A stretch of 64,000 nt of DNA from Rhodopseudomonas faecalis. Its GTDB lineage: Bacteria > Pseudomonadota > Alphaproteobacteria > Rhizobiales > Xanthobacteraceae. Shown piece after piece: positions 8,357-18,776 of the stretch. The DNA lies in NCBI RefSeq assembly GCF_003217325.1, contig NZ_QJTI01000003.1:234498-298497 (forward strand), read 5' to 3'. The notes beneath the pieces are model-generated. The model was not told the DNA's origin. It did not search any database and was given only the letters and a program-made list of their open reading frames with translations. The stretch's first letter is position 1. Every line of letters begins with the position of its first letter. A program made the translations under genes and the position numbers.

Positions 8357-11300
8357 TTAATGCGCGGCGCGCTTGCCGATGGTCTTGGCGGTGGCGGCCG
8401 GGGCGCCATCCCAGCCGGCGGGCGGCGCCGGAACGTTGACGGCGTCGGCCGGCTGCGGCTCGGCGACAAAGGTCTGGATCGCCAGTTTGGCTGCGGCCAG
8501 CGACTGCGGATCGAGCCGCTTGGCGACGTCGTCGCGCTTGCGGCCGGAATCGACATCGCCCTGCGCGGCGGCCAGGCTGAACCATTTGTACGACTCAGCG
8601 AGGTTCTGCTCGACGCCGATGCCGCGGGCATACAGGATGCCGAGATTGAACTGGCTGTCGGCGATGCCGCGTTCGGCCGCCTTGCGGAACCAGTGCGCCG
8701 CGACCTTGTAATTGGGTCCGCGCGCGCCGCCATCGGCTTCCAGCACCGCGAGATTGTGCATCGCCTTGGCGTTGCCGCGCTCGGCGGCGATGGTGTAGTA
8801 GCGCCGCGCCGTTTCGATGTCCTTCTTCACGGCCAGGCCCTTCTCGTACAGGGTCCCGATCCGGAAGATCGCCGGCACCACCTCGGCCTGCGCCGCGCGC
8901 TGATACCATTTGGCGGCTTCGTCGTAGTTCACCGGCACGCCGCGGCCCTCGGCGAAGCGGACGCCGACCTCATAGGCCGCATTCGGGTCGCCCTTGAGCG
9001 CGGCATTGCGCAGCAGCGGCCCGCCGATCTCGTTCGGCAGCTTTTCGCCGGCCGGAATCGACACCAGCTTGACCGGGGTACGCGACGGCTCCGCGACGCT
9101 GACACGCGGCGCGGCCGAGATCGACCCGGTGATATCGGGCGCCGGCGGCGGCGCCGGTTCCGCGGGCTCGCTCGGCGCGCTGAACGACGACGACTGCCGG
9201 TCGATCGGGGTCGGCGAGGTCAGCGACGGCTGCGCGGGCGCGGCCTGCACCGCGGGCGCGGCTTCCTCGACCGACGGCGGCGGCAGTTGCGTGGTGCTTT
9301 CGGCGACCGGCGGCGTCTTGGGGCCGCTGTCGCTGTCGAGCATGGTCATCGCCATCCGGAAGGTGCCGAGCACGATCACCACCACCGAGGCGCCGACCAG
9401 CAACGAGCGGATCTTGGCGCCAAGCGTGGTGCTCTGCGCCTTGGGCGCCGGTTCGATCGGAATCTGCTTCTTGCCGGAGCCGCCCTTGTCCTGCGCGGCG
9501 GCGGCAGCGGCCTGCGCGGCGCGGCGCGCGGCCGCGATGAAGCTCGACGAGCTGGTCTGCTCGTTGCTCGGCGCGGGCTTGGGCACGGCGAGATCGCTGA
9601 TCGCGCTTTCCGAGGCGGCGATCCGCTCCGACGGCGAGGTGCGCGCCGACGGCCGGGTGCCGGGCTCGAGCGGGAAATCGGGCGCCAAATCGGACTTGCC
9701 GGCCGAGGGCCGCGCGGCAACCGGTTCTTCGGACGAGCTGGCCGCGGGCTGCGGCTCCAGGATTTCCTTGATGGTACGCGCGGGCTGCGGCTCGGGCTCG
9801 GTGGCCGGCTGCGCCGGGAACTTGCGCGGCGCGGCGTCGAACACCGCGCGCGCCGGCTCCTCCGGCCGCGGCGTGATCGCCTGCGGCGGCGCGGGCACGG
9901 CGCTCGGCGCTTCGCTGCGCGGCGCGATCGGGGCCGACGGCGGCTCAGCGGCCGGCGCGGGACGCATGGTGCGCAGATCGCCTTCGATGGTGGCGAGCCG
10001 ATCGACCACATGGCCGAGCGTGCTGTGCACCGCTTCCAGCGAATCCTGGGTGTGGCGGTCGAGTTCAGACTGGCTCAGGCGCAGATCGGAGATGTCGCGC
10101 TTGATCGCCTCGACCGCGCCGCCATCGGCGCCGGCGGTCGGCGGCGTGGCGATCGCGGCAAAACTGTCCTGCTGCCGTTCGAGATGGCGCAGGATGTCCT
10201 GCAGCCCCTCTTCGATCCGGCTCATACCCGCGCCGCCATTGGCGCCGCGGCTCTCCGAGGCGGCCTCCAGCCGCTCCAGCAGATAGCTGACGCGCTGCTC
10301 GAGATGGGCGAAGGTCGACGCGCCGTCATTGCCGACCGGCAGATTGTCGAGCCGCTCCGACAGCGCCTGCATCGCGCCTTCGAGCTGCGCGGACGGTTCG
10401 GACGCAGCCGGCCGCTCGCGGCTTTCCAACGACAGCGTCAGCGCGGCGATGCGCTGTTCCAGCGCGGCGAACGACACGCTGTGATCGGTGCTGGCGATCT
10501 GATCGATCTTGGACGACAGCGCCCGCACGTCCTCGCTGAGCCGGCCCAGCGCTTCGTTGGAGGCGACATTGGCGACGATGGCGCGCAGTGCCGCGATCGC
10601 GGTTTCGAGCTGCTGCAACGTGCCCGGATCGTCGCTGCTGCGCACGATCATGTCGATCTTGCCGCCGAGACTGCGGATCGCATCGTCGAAACCGGCGAGC
10701 TGTTCCGCGGGCGTCAGCGTGCGCAGCACTTCGCGGATTTCGGTCAGCGCGCGTTCCACGCTGGCGAGCGCCTGAGCGTCGATGCCGTTCTGCCGGCTGT
10801 CATCGATGCGCTGCGCCAGCGAGCGCACTTCGCTCTCGAGCTTGTCGATGGCGTGGCGCGGCATCGCCTCGGTGATCGCCTGCCGGATTTCGGCCAGCTC
10901 GGTGCGGAACCCGGCGATCGACTGCTCGACATGGTCCGGGCGCTGCAGCGCGTCGATCTGGTCGGTGATGCGGCGCAGCTGCTGTTCGAGATTGGCCAGG
11001 CCGGCCTGCGGCACTTCCGCCATCGGCTGCGACGGCGGCTCGGGCGGCGCGACGCGCGGCGCGGCCGGCATCAGGCGCTGGGCATCGAGTTCGCTTTGCC
11101 GGGCGGCAACCTCGGCAATGGCGAAATCGAGCGAGCCGGGGCTGATCGAGGGCGCGTTGTAGAGCTGCGCGGCGGCGCGTTCGACCCGCTCGATCGAGGG
11201 CTGCGGCGCCACCGGCGCGCGCGCCGGTTCGTTGATCTTGGACAGACGGGCGTCGAGCCGCGAGATCGCGTCATTGAGCTGGCGCGCCACGGGCGGTTCG

Positions 11301-11566
11301 CTGCTGCGGGTCGCCGGACGCGACATCAGCTCGATTTGCCGGGCGATTTCGTCAAGACGCTGATGGATATCGGCAACTTCGCGGGCGTCATTCTCCGGCA
11401 GCGGCGGCGGTGCCGCCGGTCGCGGACGGGCAAAAGGCGGGGCGTCACCGACCTGGGCGCTGATCCACTCGCCAAGCGTCATCCCGGCACGCCGCGCAGC
11501 CGCTTCGGCGCGTTCACGCACGGACGGTTCGATCCCCTCGACGCTCCACGATACGCGCGAATTCAT
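8357..11566 (-). CDS. PodJ-like polar organising protein: coiled coil, one membrane span, Sel1 repeats
   Basis: The 1069-residue protein begins with the PodJ-type N-terminus (WSVEGIEPSVRERAEAAARRAGMTLGEW). Long coiled-coil segments follow (about 60-530), then a Pro/Ala/Glu-rich linker and a single membrane span near 722-743 (SLLVGASVVVIVLGTF). A second Pro-rich linker precedes Sel1/TPR-like repeats at about 860-995 (GNAKAMHNLAVLEADG and DSQFNLGILYARGIG). This is the layout of Caulobacter PodJ, with the coiled coil cytoplasmic and Sel1 repeats periplasmic. The protein ends about 70 residues after the last repeat, with no recognisable C-terminal peptidoglycan-binding domain. A role in polar localisation is inferred from architecture. 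Confidence 0.82.
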   Translation of the reverse strand: MNSRVSWSVEGIEPSVRERAEAAARRAGMTLGEWISAQVGDAPPFARPRPAAPPPLPENDAREVADIHQRLDEIARQIELMSRPATRSSEPPVARQLNDAISRLDARLSKINEPARAPVAPQPSIERVERAAAQLYNAPSISPGSLDFAIAEVAARQSELDAQRLMPAAPRVAPPEPPSQPMAEVPQAGLANLEQQLRRITDQIDALQRPDHVEQSIAGFRTELAEIRQAITEAMPRHAIDKLESEVRSLAQRIDDSRQNGIDAQALASVERALTEIREVLRTLTPAEQLAGFDDAIRSLGGKIDMIVRSSDDPGTLQQLETAIAALRAIVANVASNEALGRLSEDVRALSSKIDQIASTDHSVSFAALEQRIAALTLSLESRERPAASEPSAQLEGAMQALSERLDNLPVGNDGASTFAHLEQRVSYLLERLEAASESRGANGGAGMSRIEEGLQDILRHLERQQDSFAAIATPPTAGADGGAVEAIKRDISDLRLSQSELDRHTQDSLEAVHSTLGHVVDRLATIEGDLRTMRPAPAAEPPSAPIAPRSEAPSAVPAPPQAITPRPEEPARAVFDAAPRKFPAQPATEPEPQPARTIKEILEPQPAASSSEEPVAARPSAGKSDLAPDFPLEPGTRPSARTSPSERIAASESAISDLAVPKPAPSNEQTSSSSFIAAARRAAQAAAAAAQDKGGSGKKQIPIEPAPKAQSTTLGAKIRSLLVGASVVVIVLGTFRMAMTMLDSDSGPKTPPVAESTTQLPPPSVEEAAPAVQAAPAQPSLTSPTPIDRQSSSFSAPSEPAEPAPPPAPDITGSISAAPRVSVAEPSRTPVKLVSIPAGEKLPNEIGGPLLRNAALKGDPNAAYEVGVRFAEGRGVPVNYDEAAKWYQRAAQAEVVPAIFRIGTLYEKGLAVKKDIETARRYYTIAAERGNAKAMHNLAVLEADGGARGPNYKVAAHWFRKAAERGIADSQFNLGILYARGIGVEQNLAESYKWFSLAAAQGDVDSGRKRDDVAKRLDPQSLAAAKLAIQTFVAEPQPADAVNVPAPPAGWDGAPAATAKTIGKRAAH

Positions 11567-11882
11567 GTGCTTAGTCCGGTTCCGGCTGACGCTTACGCCT
11601 GCAGCCGCTCCGCGCGTCCCAAAGAATAGACAACCGAATTCGCCGCGGGGCGTCTGCCTCTGAATTCGACTTTTTCGTGTTAGAGTAAATAACGGGTTAA
11701 GGACTGCCCCGATCAGGGACGAAAGTTCGGAAGCGGGAAATTATTACCGTCGCACTGGGCAGCCCGACGGTAAGATCAATACTGGCGAGCTTTTACCGCA
11801 TAGCAGCCCCGCAATTTTGATTGCTGCGCCGCAGAAATTTTCCTAAAGGGGTCCAACCAAAGGCCCCACCCGAGAGGACCAA

Positions 11883-13673
11883 ATGCCAAGCTACAAAGCT
11901 CCGTTGGACGACGTTAGTTTTCTGCTGAACGATGTGTTTCAGTTCGATCGCTACAACAACCTACCGGGCTTTAGCGACGCCTCTCCAGACCTCCGGGAAG
12001 CCATCCTCTCGGAAGCGGCCAAGCTCAGCGAAGAAGTGCTGCAGCCGCTGAACCGCGTCGGCGACAAGCAGGGCTGTACGCTGCATGCCGATGGCCGCGT
12101 CACCACCCCGGATGGTTTTAAGGAAGCCTACAAGCAGGTCACCGAAGGCGGCTGGCTCGGCCTGTCGGCCCCGGTGGAATATGGCGGCCAGGGGCTGCCG
12201 GTGACGCTGACCCAGGCGGTCGCGGAATTCCAGTCGTCCGCCAATATGGCGTTTTCGATGTATCACGGCCTGACCATGGGCGCGACCGCCGCGCTCTTGG
12301 TAAGCGGCTCCGAGGAGCAGAAGGCCAAATACGTTCCGAAGATGATTGCCGGCGAATGGACCGGCACCATGAACCTGACCGAGCCGCAATGCGGCACCGA
12401 TCTTGGCCTGCTGCGCACCAAGGCCGCCAAGCAGGCCGACGGCAGCTACAAGATCACCGGCACCAAGATCTTCATCTCGGCCGGCGACCATGACCTCGCG
12501 GACAACATCATCCATCTGGTGCTGGCGCGCATCGAAGGCGCCCCGGCCGGCGTCAAGGGCATCTCGCTGTTCCTGGTGCCGAAATTCCTGGTCAATGACG
12601 ATGGCTCGCTCGGCGGCCACAACGGCGTGAGCTGCGGCGCCATCGAGCACAAGATGGGCATCCACGGCAACGCGACCTGCGTTCTCAACTACGACAACGC
12701 CACTGGCTGGCTGATCGGCGAAGAGAACAAGGGCATGCAGGCCATGTTCGTGATGATGAACGAGGCCCGGCTCGGCGTCGGCGTGCAGGGCCTGGCGGCG
12801 TCCGAGGTCGCCTATCAGAACGCGGTCACCTATGCCCGTGAGCGGCTGCAGGGCCGCTCGCTGACCGGCGTCAAGGCCACCGACAAGCCGGCCGACCCGC
12901 TGATCGTGCATCCCGACATCCGCCGCACGCTGCTGTCGATCCGCGCCTTCAACGAAGCCGCCCGCGCGCTGGTGATCTGGACCGCGCTGCAAAGCGACGT
13001 CGCCCATCGCTCCGACGACGCCCAGCAGCGCCAGGCGGCCGACGACCACATGGGCCTGATGACCCCGATCGTGAAGGGCGTGCTCACCGACCTCGGCTTT
13101 GCCAATGCGGTGCAGGCCCAGCAGATTTTCGGCGGCCATGGCTACATCGCCGACAACGGCATGGAGCAGTTCGTGCGCGATGCCCGCATCGCCATGATCT
13201 ATGAAGGCGCCAATGGCATTCAGGCGCTCGACCTGGTCGGCCGCAAGCTGCCGCGCAACGGCGGCCGTGCGGTGATGGCGTTCTTTGCCGAGGTCAATGG
13301 CTTCATCAAGGAGCACGGCGAAGACGCGGCGATGAAGCCCTATACCGCGCCGCTGGCGGTTTCGCTCGGCCATCTGCAGAAGGCCACCACCTGGCTGATG
13401 ATGAACGCCATGGCGCAGCCGGACAATGCCGGCGCCGCGGCCACCGACTACATGCATTTGTTCGGCCTGGTGGCGCTCGGCTACATGTGGGCCAAGATGG
13501 CCAAGGTGGCGCAGGACAAGATTGCGGCTGGCGAGGCCACGCCCTATCTGACCAGCAAGCTCGTCACGGGCCGGTTCTTTGCCGAACGGATGCTGCCGGA
13601 AACCGCGCTGCGCCTCACCCGCGTCGAAAGCGGCTGCGGCACCGTGATGGAACTGCCGGCCGAAGCGTTTTGA
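11883..13673 (+). CDS. Acyl-CoA dehydrogenase, large FadE/DmdC-like type
   Basis: Introduces the alpha-beta double bond in acyl-CoA using FAD, the first step of beta-oxidation. At 596 residues it belongs to the long family with an extra C-terminal domain. Visible blocks are [44 protein letters not shown], the arginine-rich helix near [19 protein letters not shown] (Glu in YEGANG is the expected catalytic base), and IFGGHGYI. The Shine-Dalgarno GAGAGGA precedes the ATG. It leads a same-strand set with thiolase and a FadB/J-type enzyme, which together give a full degradation cycle. The natural chain length is not deducible; methylmercaptopropionyl-CoA dehydrogenase-like enzymes are the closest relatives by pattern. 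Confidence 0.93.
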   Translation: MPSYKAPLDDVSFLLNDVFQFDRYNNLPGFSDASPDLREAILSEAAKLSEEVLQPLNRVGDKQGCTLHADGRVTTPDGFKEAYKQVTEGGWLGLSAPVEYGGQGLPVTLTQAVAEFQSSANMAFSMYHGLTMGATAALLVSGSEEQKAKYVPKMIAGEWTGTMNLTEPQCGTDLGLLRTKAAKQADGSYKITGTKIFISAGDHDLADNIIHLVLARIEGAPAGVKGISLFLVPKFLVNDDGSLGGHNGVSCGAIEHKMGIHGNATCVLNYDNATGWLIGEENKGMQAMFVMMNEARLGVGVQGLAASEVAYQNAVTYARERLQGRSLTGVKATDKPADPLIVHPDIRRTLLSIRAFNEAARALVIWTALQSDVAHRSDDAQQRQAADDHMGLMTPIVKGVLTDLGFANAVQAQQIFGGHGYIADNGMEQFVRDARIAMIYEGANGIQALDLVGRKLPRNGGRAVMAFFAEVNGFIKEHGEDAAMKPYTAPLAVSLGHLQKATTWLMMNAMAQPDNAGAAATDYMHLFGLVALGYMWAKMAKVAQDKIAAGEATPYLTSKLVTGRFFAERMLPETALRLTRVESGCGTVMELPAEAF

Positions 13674-13682
13674 TCATAACTC

Positions 13683-13766
13683 CGTCATTGCGAGCGACGC
13701 GAAGCAATCCAGAACAGCGACACAGGCTGGATTGCTTCGCAGGCTTCGCTTGTTCGCATTGGCGTC
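13683..13766. repeat. Dispersed repeat family B (GTCATTGCGAGCG type)
   Basis: The left arm is GTCATTGCGAGCGACGCG with GAAGCAATCCAG. The right arm has CTGGATTGCTTCGCAGGCTT and then degenerates. Copies are at 17684-17768 and 17821-17902. It separates the dehydrogenase from the thiolase gene. Confidence 0.8.
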
Positions 13767-13833
13767 AGAAAACCTGATTGTTCTACAATTCGTCCGACTC
13801 GCGTGAGCCAGGACAGATAACGGGAGAAAATGG

Positions 13834-15042
13834 ATGCCCGAGGCCTATATTTACGATCACGTTCGCACCCCCCGCGGCCGTGGCAAGCCCGACGGCGCGC
13901 TGCACGAGGTCACCGCGCTGGCGCTCGCCACCGTGCCGCTGCAGGCGCTCAAGGAACGCAACAATCTCAAAGAAGACGTGGTCGACGACGTGATCCTCGG
14001 CGTGGTGGATCCGGTCGGCGAGGCCGGCTCCGACATCGCCCGTTTTGCCGCGATGAAGGCCGGGCTCGGCGAAGCAGTGCCGGGCGTGCAGATCAGCCGG
14101 TTCTGCGCCTCGGGGCTCGATGCGGTGAACTTCGCCGCGGGGCAGATCATCAGCGGCCAGCACGAACTGGTGATCGGCGGCGGCGCCGAATCGATGAGCC
14201 GCATCGGCATCGGCGCCTCGGGCGGCGCCTGGGCGATGGACCCGTCGATGGCGATCCCGTCCTACTTCATGCCGCAGGGCGTATCGGCCGACCTGATCGC
14301 CACCAAATACGGCTTTTCGCGCGACGACGTTGACGGCTACGCCGTGCGGAGCCAGCAGCTCGCCGCCAAGGCCTGGGACGAAGGCCGCTTCAACAAGTCG
14401 GTGGTGCCGGTCAAGGACATCAACGGCGTGACGATCCTGGCCAAGGATGAGCACATGCGTCCCTCGACCACCATGCAGTCGCTGGCGCAGCTGCAGCCGT
14501 CATTCGCGGCGATGGCGGCGATGGGCGGCTTCGATGCGGTGGCGATCCAGTCGCATCCGGAAATCGAGAAGGTCAATTTCGTGCACCATGCCGGCAACTC
14601 GTCCGGCATCGTCGATGGCGCCGGCGCCGTGCTGCTCGGCAGCAAGGAAGCCGGTGACAAGCATGGCCTGAAGCCGCGCGCCAAGATCCGCGCCTTCGCC
14701 AATGTCGGCTCCGAGCCGGCGATGATGCTGACCGGGCCCGTCGATGTCACCAACAAGCTGTTCGCGCGTTCCGGCATGACGAAGAGCGACATCGACCTGT
14801 TCGAGCTCAATGAGGCGTTCGCCGCGGTGGTGCTGCGCTACATCCAGGCGTTCGAGATCGATGACGACAAGATCAACGTCAATGGCGGCGCGATCGCGCT
14901 CGGCCACCCGCTCGGCGCCACCGGCGCGATGATCCTCGGCACCGTGCTCGACGAGCTGGAGCGGACCGGCAAGGCGACCGCCCTGGTGACGCTGTGCATC
15001 GGCGGCGGCATGGGCACCGCGACCATCATCGAGCGGGTGTGA
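13834..15042 (+). CDS. Acetyl-CoA acyltransferase (thiolase)
   Basis: Cleaves 3-ketoacyl-CoA with CoA, the last step of beta-oxidation, or runs in the condensing direction. It is 402 residues, typical of the type I/II thiolases. Signatures are the nucleophile cysteine in [32 protein letters not shown], the catalytic histidine in [15 protein letters not shown], and the second cysteine in [12 protein letters not shown]. It lies 160 bp after the acyl-CoA dehydrogenase and 172 bp before the multifunctional enzyme, with dispersed repeats in both gaps. Whether it is degradative or biosynthetic is inferred from the neighbours only. Confidence 0.95.
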   Translation: MPEAYIYDHVRTPRGRGKPDGALHEVTALALATVPLQALKERNNLKEDVVDDVILGVVDPVGEAGSDIARFAAMKAGLGEAVPGVQISRFCASGLDAVNFAAGQIISGQHELVIGGGAESMSRIGIGASGGAWAMDPSMAIPSYFMPQGVSADLIATKYGFSRDDVDGYAVRSQQLAAKAWDEGRFNKSVVPVKDINGVTILAKDEHMRPSTTMQSLAQLQPSFAAMAAMGGFDAVAIQSHPEIEKVNFVHHAGNSSGIVDGAGAVLLGSKEAGDKHGLKPRAKIRAFANVGSEPAMMLTGPVDVTNKLFARSGMTKSDIDLFELNEAFAAVVLRYIQAFEIDDDKINVNGGAIALGHPLGATGAMILGTVLDELERTGKATALVTLCIGGGMGTATIIERV

Positions 15043-15122
15043 TCACTTGATAGTGCCGCGGGCCGGGCAACACGCGCCGGCCTGCTCCATGGGCGGGGCC
15101 CGCGGCGAAGCTTCCGATGTGG

Positions 15123-15160
15123 CCCCCACCCCCGCCCCCTCCCCGCAAGGGGGAGGGGAG
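15123..15160. repeat. Dispersed palindromic repeat family A
   Basis: CCCCACCCCCGCC, then CCCTCCCCGC-AA-GGGGGAGGGG, the same core and flank as the copy inside the DNA ligase. It lies between the thiolase and FadB/J-type genes. Confidence 0.8.
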
Positions 15161-15214
15161 AAGAACAACAACCGCCGCGCCTATCATGGCTGCTGGCATC
15201 GAAGGAGCTAACAG

Positions 15215-17431
15215 ATGGCCTTCAAGATTTTCAAAGTCGAGACCGACGCCGACGGCATCGCGCTGGTGACCTGGGACCTGCCCGGCCGCTCGATGAACGT
15301 GCTCGACGCCGCCACTATCGAGGAACTGGGTGCGATCGTCGACCAGACCACCGCTGATGCCGCGGTCAAGGGCGTGGTGATCACCTCCGCCAAGGAGGCG
15401 TTTTGCGCCGGCGCCGACCTGTCGATGCTGGAGGGCATGAACAAGCAGTTCGCCAAGATCAAGCAGGAGCAGGGCAACGAAGCCGCGCAGAAGATGCTGC
15501 TCGAAGAGAGCCGCAAGCTGTCGCTGATCATCCGCAAGGCCGAGACCTCGGGCAAGCCGTGGGTCGCCGCCATCAATGGCCTCGCGCTCGGCGGCGGCTT
15601 TGAAGTCGCGCTCGCCTGCCACTACCGCGTCGCCTCCGACAATCCGAAGACCCGGCTCGGCCTGCCGGAAATCAAGGTCGGCCTGTTCCCGGGCGGCGGC
15701 GGCACCCAGCGCATTCCGCGCATCGTGCAGCCGCAGGACGCGCTGCAGATCCTGCTCAAGGGCGACCAGATCAAGCTCGACAAGGCCAAGGCCTGGAAGC
15801 TGGTCGACGCCGTGGTGCCGGCCGATGAGCTGATCAAGACCGCCAAGGACTGGATCAAGAACGGCGGCAAGGCGGTCGCGCCGTGGGATGAGAAGGGCTT
15901 TAAGCTCCCGGGCGGCCAGGTGTTCTCCAAGCAGGGCATGATGATGTTCCCGGCTGGCAACGCCATCTATCGCCGCGAAACCTATGACAACTACCCGGCC
16001 GCGCGCGCCATCATGAGCTGCGTCTATGAGGGCCTGCAGGTGCCGATGGACGTCGCGCTGCGCATCGAGTCGCGTTACTTCGCGCAGGTGGTGCAGACCA
16101 AGGAAGCGGCCGCGATGATCCGCAGCCTGTTCCTGTCGATGCAGGAGCTGAACAAGGGCGCCCGCCGTCCGCAGGGCGTGCCGCCGACCAAGGTCAAGAA
16201 GCTCGCCGTGATCGGCGCCGGCTTCATGGGCGCCAGCGTCGGCTACGTCTCGGCCAAGGCCGGCATCGAAGTGGTGCTGATCGACCGCGACCAGGAGAGC
16301 GCCGACAAGGGCAAGGCGCATTGCAAGAGCGTGATCGACGGCCTGATCGCCAAGGGCCGCGCCAAGCCGGCCGACGCCGAGGCGCTGCTCAGCCGCATCA
16401 CCGCGACCCCGGACTATGCCGCGATTGCCGATTGCGACCTGGTGATCGAAGCGGTGTTCGAGGATCGTAAGGTCAAGGCCGAAACCTATGCCAAGGCGCA
16501 GCCTTATCTGAAGGAAGGCGCGATCTTCGCCTCCAACACCTCGACGCTGCCGATCAACTCGCTGGCCGAAGAGTTCAAGGATCAGTCGCGCTTCATCGGC
16601 ATCCACTTCTTCTCGCCGGTCGAGAAGATGATGCTGGTCGAGGTCATTCTCGGCAACAACACCGGCGATGTCGCGCTCGCCACTGCGCTCGACTACACCC
16701 GCCAGATCAGCAAGACCCCGATCGTGGTCAATGACAGCCGCGGCTTCTTCGCCAACCGCTGCGTGCTGCGCTTCACCGCCGAGGGCCTGGAGATGCTGCT
16801 CGAAGGCGTGCCGCCCGCGATGATCGAGAACGCTGCCAAAATGGCCGGCATGCCGGTTGGCCCGCTGTCGCTCGCCGACGAAGTGGCGCTCGATTTGATC
16901 GTCAAGATCATGAAGGCCACCGAAGCCGACCTCGGCGAACAGGCGGTCGATCAGGCGCAGAAGAAGCTGATGATCGAGATGGTCGAAAAGCTCGGCCGCC
17001 TCGGCCGCAAGAACGGCAAGGGCTTTTACGACTATCCGGAGAAGGGCAAGGGCCAGAAGGCGCTCTGGGCCGGCATCGCCGACCTGCAGCCCAAGAAGCT
17101 CGATCCCGACACCATCGACGTGCAGGAGCTGAAGCAGCGCTTCCTGGCGGTGCAGGCGGTGGAAGCCGCGCGCACGGTCGAGGACAACGTGATTGTCGAT
17201 CCGCGCGAAGCGGATGTCGGCTCGATCCTCGGGTTCGGCTTCGCGCCGTTCACCGGCGGCACGCTGAGCTACATCGACTTCATGGGCACCAAGGAGTTCG
17301 TGGCGCTGTGCCACAAGCTCGAGGGCAAGTACGGCTCGCGCTTCACGCCGCCGAAGCTCTTGGAAGACATGGCCAAGACCGGCGACACCTTCTACCACCG
17401 CTTCGCCCCCAAGAAGCAGGCGGCGGCGTAG
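15215..17431 (+). CDS. Multifunctional enoyl-CoA hydratase / 3-hydroxyacyl-CoA dehydrogenase (FadB/FadJ type)
   Basis: Hydrates enoyl-CoA and oxidises the resulting 3-hydroxyacyl-CoA with NAD, the middle two steps of beta-oxidation. The 738-residue protein has an N-terminal crotonase domain (CAGADLSML oxyanion loop, [39 protein letters not shown] with its Glu). A NAD-binding domain follows ([13 protein letters not shown]). The dehydrogenase catalytic region includes [15 protein letters not shown] and [11 protein letters not shown], and the C-terminal helical domains close the protein. The Shine-Dalgarno AAGGAG precedes the ATG. Domain content and length fit the alpha subunit of a two-component trifunctional system with the upstream thiolase. 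Confidence 0.95.
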   Translation: MAFKIFKVETDADGIALVTWDLPGRSMNVLDAATIEELGAIVDQTTADAAVKGVVITSAKEAFCAGADLSMLEGMNKQFAKIKQEQGNEAAQKMLLEESRKLSLIIRKAETSGKPWVAAINGLALGGGFEVALACHYRVASDNPKTRLGLPEIKVGLFPGGGGTQRIPRIVQPQDALQILLKGDQIKLDKAKAWKLVDAVVPADELIKTAKDWIKNGGKAVAPWDEKGFKLPGGQVFSKQGMMMFPAGNAIYRRETYDNYPAARAIMSCVYEGLQVPMDVALRIESRYFAQVVQTKEAAAMIRSLFLSMQELNKGARRPQGVPPTKVKKLAVIGAGFMGASVGYVSAKAGIEVVLIDRDQESADKGKAHCKSVIDGLIAKGRAKPADAEALLSRITATPDYAAIADCDLVIEAVFEDRKVKAETYAKAQPYLKEGAIFASNTSTLPINSLAEEFKDQSRFIGIHFFSPVEKMMLVEVILGNNTGDVALATALDYTRQISKTPIVVNDSRGFFANRCVLRFTAEGLEMLLEGVPPAMIENAAKMAGMPVGPLSLADEVALDLIVKIMKATEADLGEQAVDQAQKKLMIEMVEKLGRLGRKNGKGFYDYPEKGKGQKALWAGIADLQPKKLDPDTIDVQELKQRFLAVQAVEAARTVEDNVIVDPREADVGSILGFGFAPFTGGTLSYIDFMGTKEFVALCHKLEGKYGSRFTPPKLLEDMAKTGDTFYHRFAPKKQAAA

Positions 17432-17452
17432 TCACCCCGAGCACAGCGCGCT

Positions 17453-17580
17453 CCCTCTCCCGCTTGCGGGAGAGGGCTGGGGTGAGGGCGACGCGGGCAC
17501 TGACTCAGCGTCCCGCGGAGAGGAGTGCCCTCACCCGCCGCGCTTTGCGCGTCGACCTCTCCCGCAAGCGGGAGAGGTGC
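17453..17580. repeat. Two inverted copies of palindromic repeat family A
   Basis: The first copy, CCCTCTCCCGC-TT-GCGGGAGAGGG followed by CTGGGGTGAGGG, is at 17453-17489. A second copy in opposite orientation (CCCTCACC, then CCTCTCCCGC-AA-GCGGGAGAGG) is at 17527-17580. The short spacer between them is unrelated. Confidence 0.85.
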
Positions 17581-17626
17581 GGGCCGCCGCTGCGGAGAAG
17601 CTGTCTCTTACTTCCAGCAGAAATAA

Positions 17627-17662
17627 CAAGGGCCGGATCATCGATCCGGCCCTTGTCTTTTG
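17627..17662 (+). terminator. Rho-independent terminator, probably bidirectional, after the beta-oxidation genes
   Basis: A perfect 13-bp stem (17627-17639 with 17643-17655, core GGGCCGGATC) with loop ATC, followed by TCTTTTGTG. On the opposite strand the hairpin is followed by TTATTTC, so it could also serve the GST gene's strand. Confidence 0.75.
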
Positions 17663-17683
17663 TGATCAGCAATCTCCCCGCAA

Positions 17684-17768
17684 CGTCATTCCGAGCGGAG
17701 TGAAGCAACTCCAGCTCTGTGCACCGGGCCCCTGGATTGCTTCGTCGCTACGCTCCTCGCAATGACGG
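17684..17768. repeat. Dispersed repeat family B
   Basis: CGTCATTCCGAGCGGAG...GAAGCAACTCCAG on the left, with CTGGATTGCTTCGTCGC...CTCGCAATGACGGGG on the right. An imperfect 85-bp inverted repeat. Confidence 0.85.
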
Positions 17769-17820
17769 GGAGACATGAGTGCTCAAAAGCAACTCTTACA
17801 GGACACGCAGCCCACCCCAT

Positions 17821-17902
17821 CGTCATTGTGAGCGCAGCGAAGCAATCCAGCTCATTGCACGGGACCCTGGATTGCTTCGTCGCTTCGCTCCTCGCAATGA
17901 CG
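17821..17902. repeat. Dispersed repeat family B
   Basis: CGTCATTGTGAGCGCAGCG...GAAGCAATCCAG on the left and CTGGATTGCTTCGTCGC...CTCGCAATGACGG on the right. The best-matched inverted arms of the three copies seen. Confidence 0.85.
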
Positions 17903-17967
17903 GAGACGATGCGTCATCTGGGAGAGACGTCGCCTCAGGCGTCGCAATCGCTCCATGCCATCAGCGG

Positions 17968-18582
17968 TTACGCCTTGTGCAACAGACCTTCCTGCTCCAT
18001 GGCCTGCTGCACCGCGGGCCGAGCGGCGACGCGGGCTTTGAACGCCACCAGATTCGCAAAGCCGGACAGATCGATCTTGAGGCGCTCGCACCAGGTGAGA
18101 ATCACGAACAGATAGCCGTCGGCGACCGAGAACGATGATCCCAACAGATAGTCCTTGCCGGCGATCTGGCGATCGACCTGGCCAAGATGCTTGGCGATCC
18201 GCTCGCGGAAGAAGTTTTTGGCGTCGTCGCCGAGCGTCGGCGCAAACAGCGGACCAAAACTCTTATGCAAGTCGGTCGAGATGTAGTTCAGCCATTCCTG
18301 CAGCCGGTAGCGCTCCATGGTGCCGTTGGCCGGCGCGAGCTGACCGGCTTTGGCCTTGTCGGCGATCAATTGCACGATCGCCGGACCTTCGGTGAGCACA
18401 GACCCGTCATCGAGCTTGAGCGCCGGCACCGAGCCCTTGGGATTGACGGCGGTGTAATCGCTGCCGTCAGCCAGCTTTTTGGCGCGAATATCGACCTTTT
18501 CCAGCTCGAACGGCAGCCCCGCCTCGCACAGCGCGATGTGCGGCGACAGCGAACAGGCGCCGGGCGAATAATACAGCTTCAT
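17968..18582 (-). CDS. gstA: Glutathione S-transferase, beta-class
   Basis: Conjugates or reduces electrophiles and peroxides with glutathione in the cytoplasm. It is 204 residues, with an N-terminal thioredoxin-fold domain (MKLYYSPGACSLSPHI) whose Cys10 is the mark of bacterial beta-class GSTs. The glutathione-binding turn VNPKGSVPAL and the LTEGPAIVQLIAD segment follow. The all-helical C-terminal domain contains the SVADGYLFVILTW N-capping motif. The ATG has a Shine-Dalgarno-like AAGGAGGAG upstream. It stands next to an OxyR-like regulator, a peroxiredoxin and gshA, which makes glutathione, giving a coherent redox neighbourhood. Confidence 0.93.
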   Translation of the reverse strand: MKLYYSPGACSLSPHIALCEAGLPFELEKVDIRAKKLADGSDYTAVNPKGSVPALKLDDGSVLTEGPAIVQLIADKAKAGQLAPANGTMERYRLQEWLNYISTDLHKSFGPLFAPTLGDDAKNFFRERIAKHLGQVDRQIAGKDYLLGSSFSVADGYLFVILTWCERLKIDLSGFANLVAFKARVAARPAVQQAMEQEGLLHKA

Positions 18583-18776
18583 GGTTTCTCCTCCTTGAGG
18601 ATGATGACTGCGGCGATCAAATGCAGCTGCATGAACAAGTCAAGGTTGCAGGCGCTCATTCGCTTCTGAAGGAATCCGAACCCGCGCCGTAACTTCATGA
18701 TCTGATGCGTGCTCTTGACGCAAGCCGGCCCCCTCGCGCGACAACGCGACAGGCGGCCCGCGCTGCGGCGCAGCCT

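Larger units (their letters stand above)
17432..17967. other. 536-bp gene-free stretch made largely of dispersed repeats and a terminator
   Basis: No credible coding sequence. It holds, in order, two facing copies of repeat family A (17453-17580), a strong GC hairpin with a T-rich tail (17627-17662), and two copies of family B (17684-17768 and 17821-17902). It lies between the convergent FadB/J-type and GST genes. Confidence 0.85.

Noticed and set aside
8270..11629. A 1119-residue open frame on the plus strand opposite the PodJ-like gene
   Set aside because: It is rich in Arg, Gly and Asp runs without domain motifs and mirrors the minus-strand gene in GC-rich DNA. The PodJ-like frame has recognisable domains.
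15026..17398. A 790-residue minus-strand frame opposite the FadB/J-type gene
   Set aside because: Antisense shadow with Leu/Arg/His-rich composition and no family motifs.
18690..18725. A third copy of the family D tail near the OxyR-like gene end
   Set aside because: CTGATGCGTGCTCTTGACGC resembles the tail, but the hairpin and the rest are missing, so it is at most a relic.
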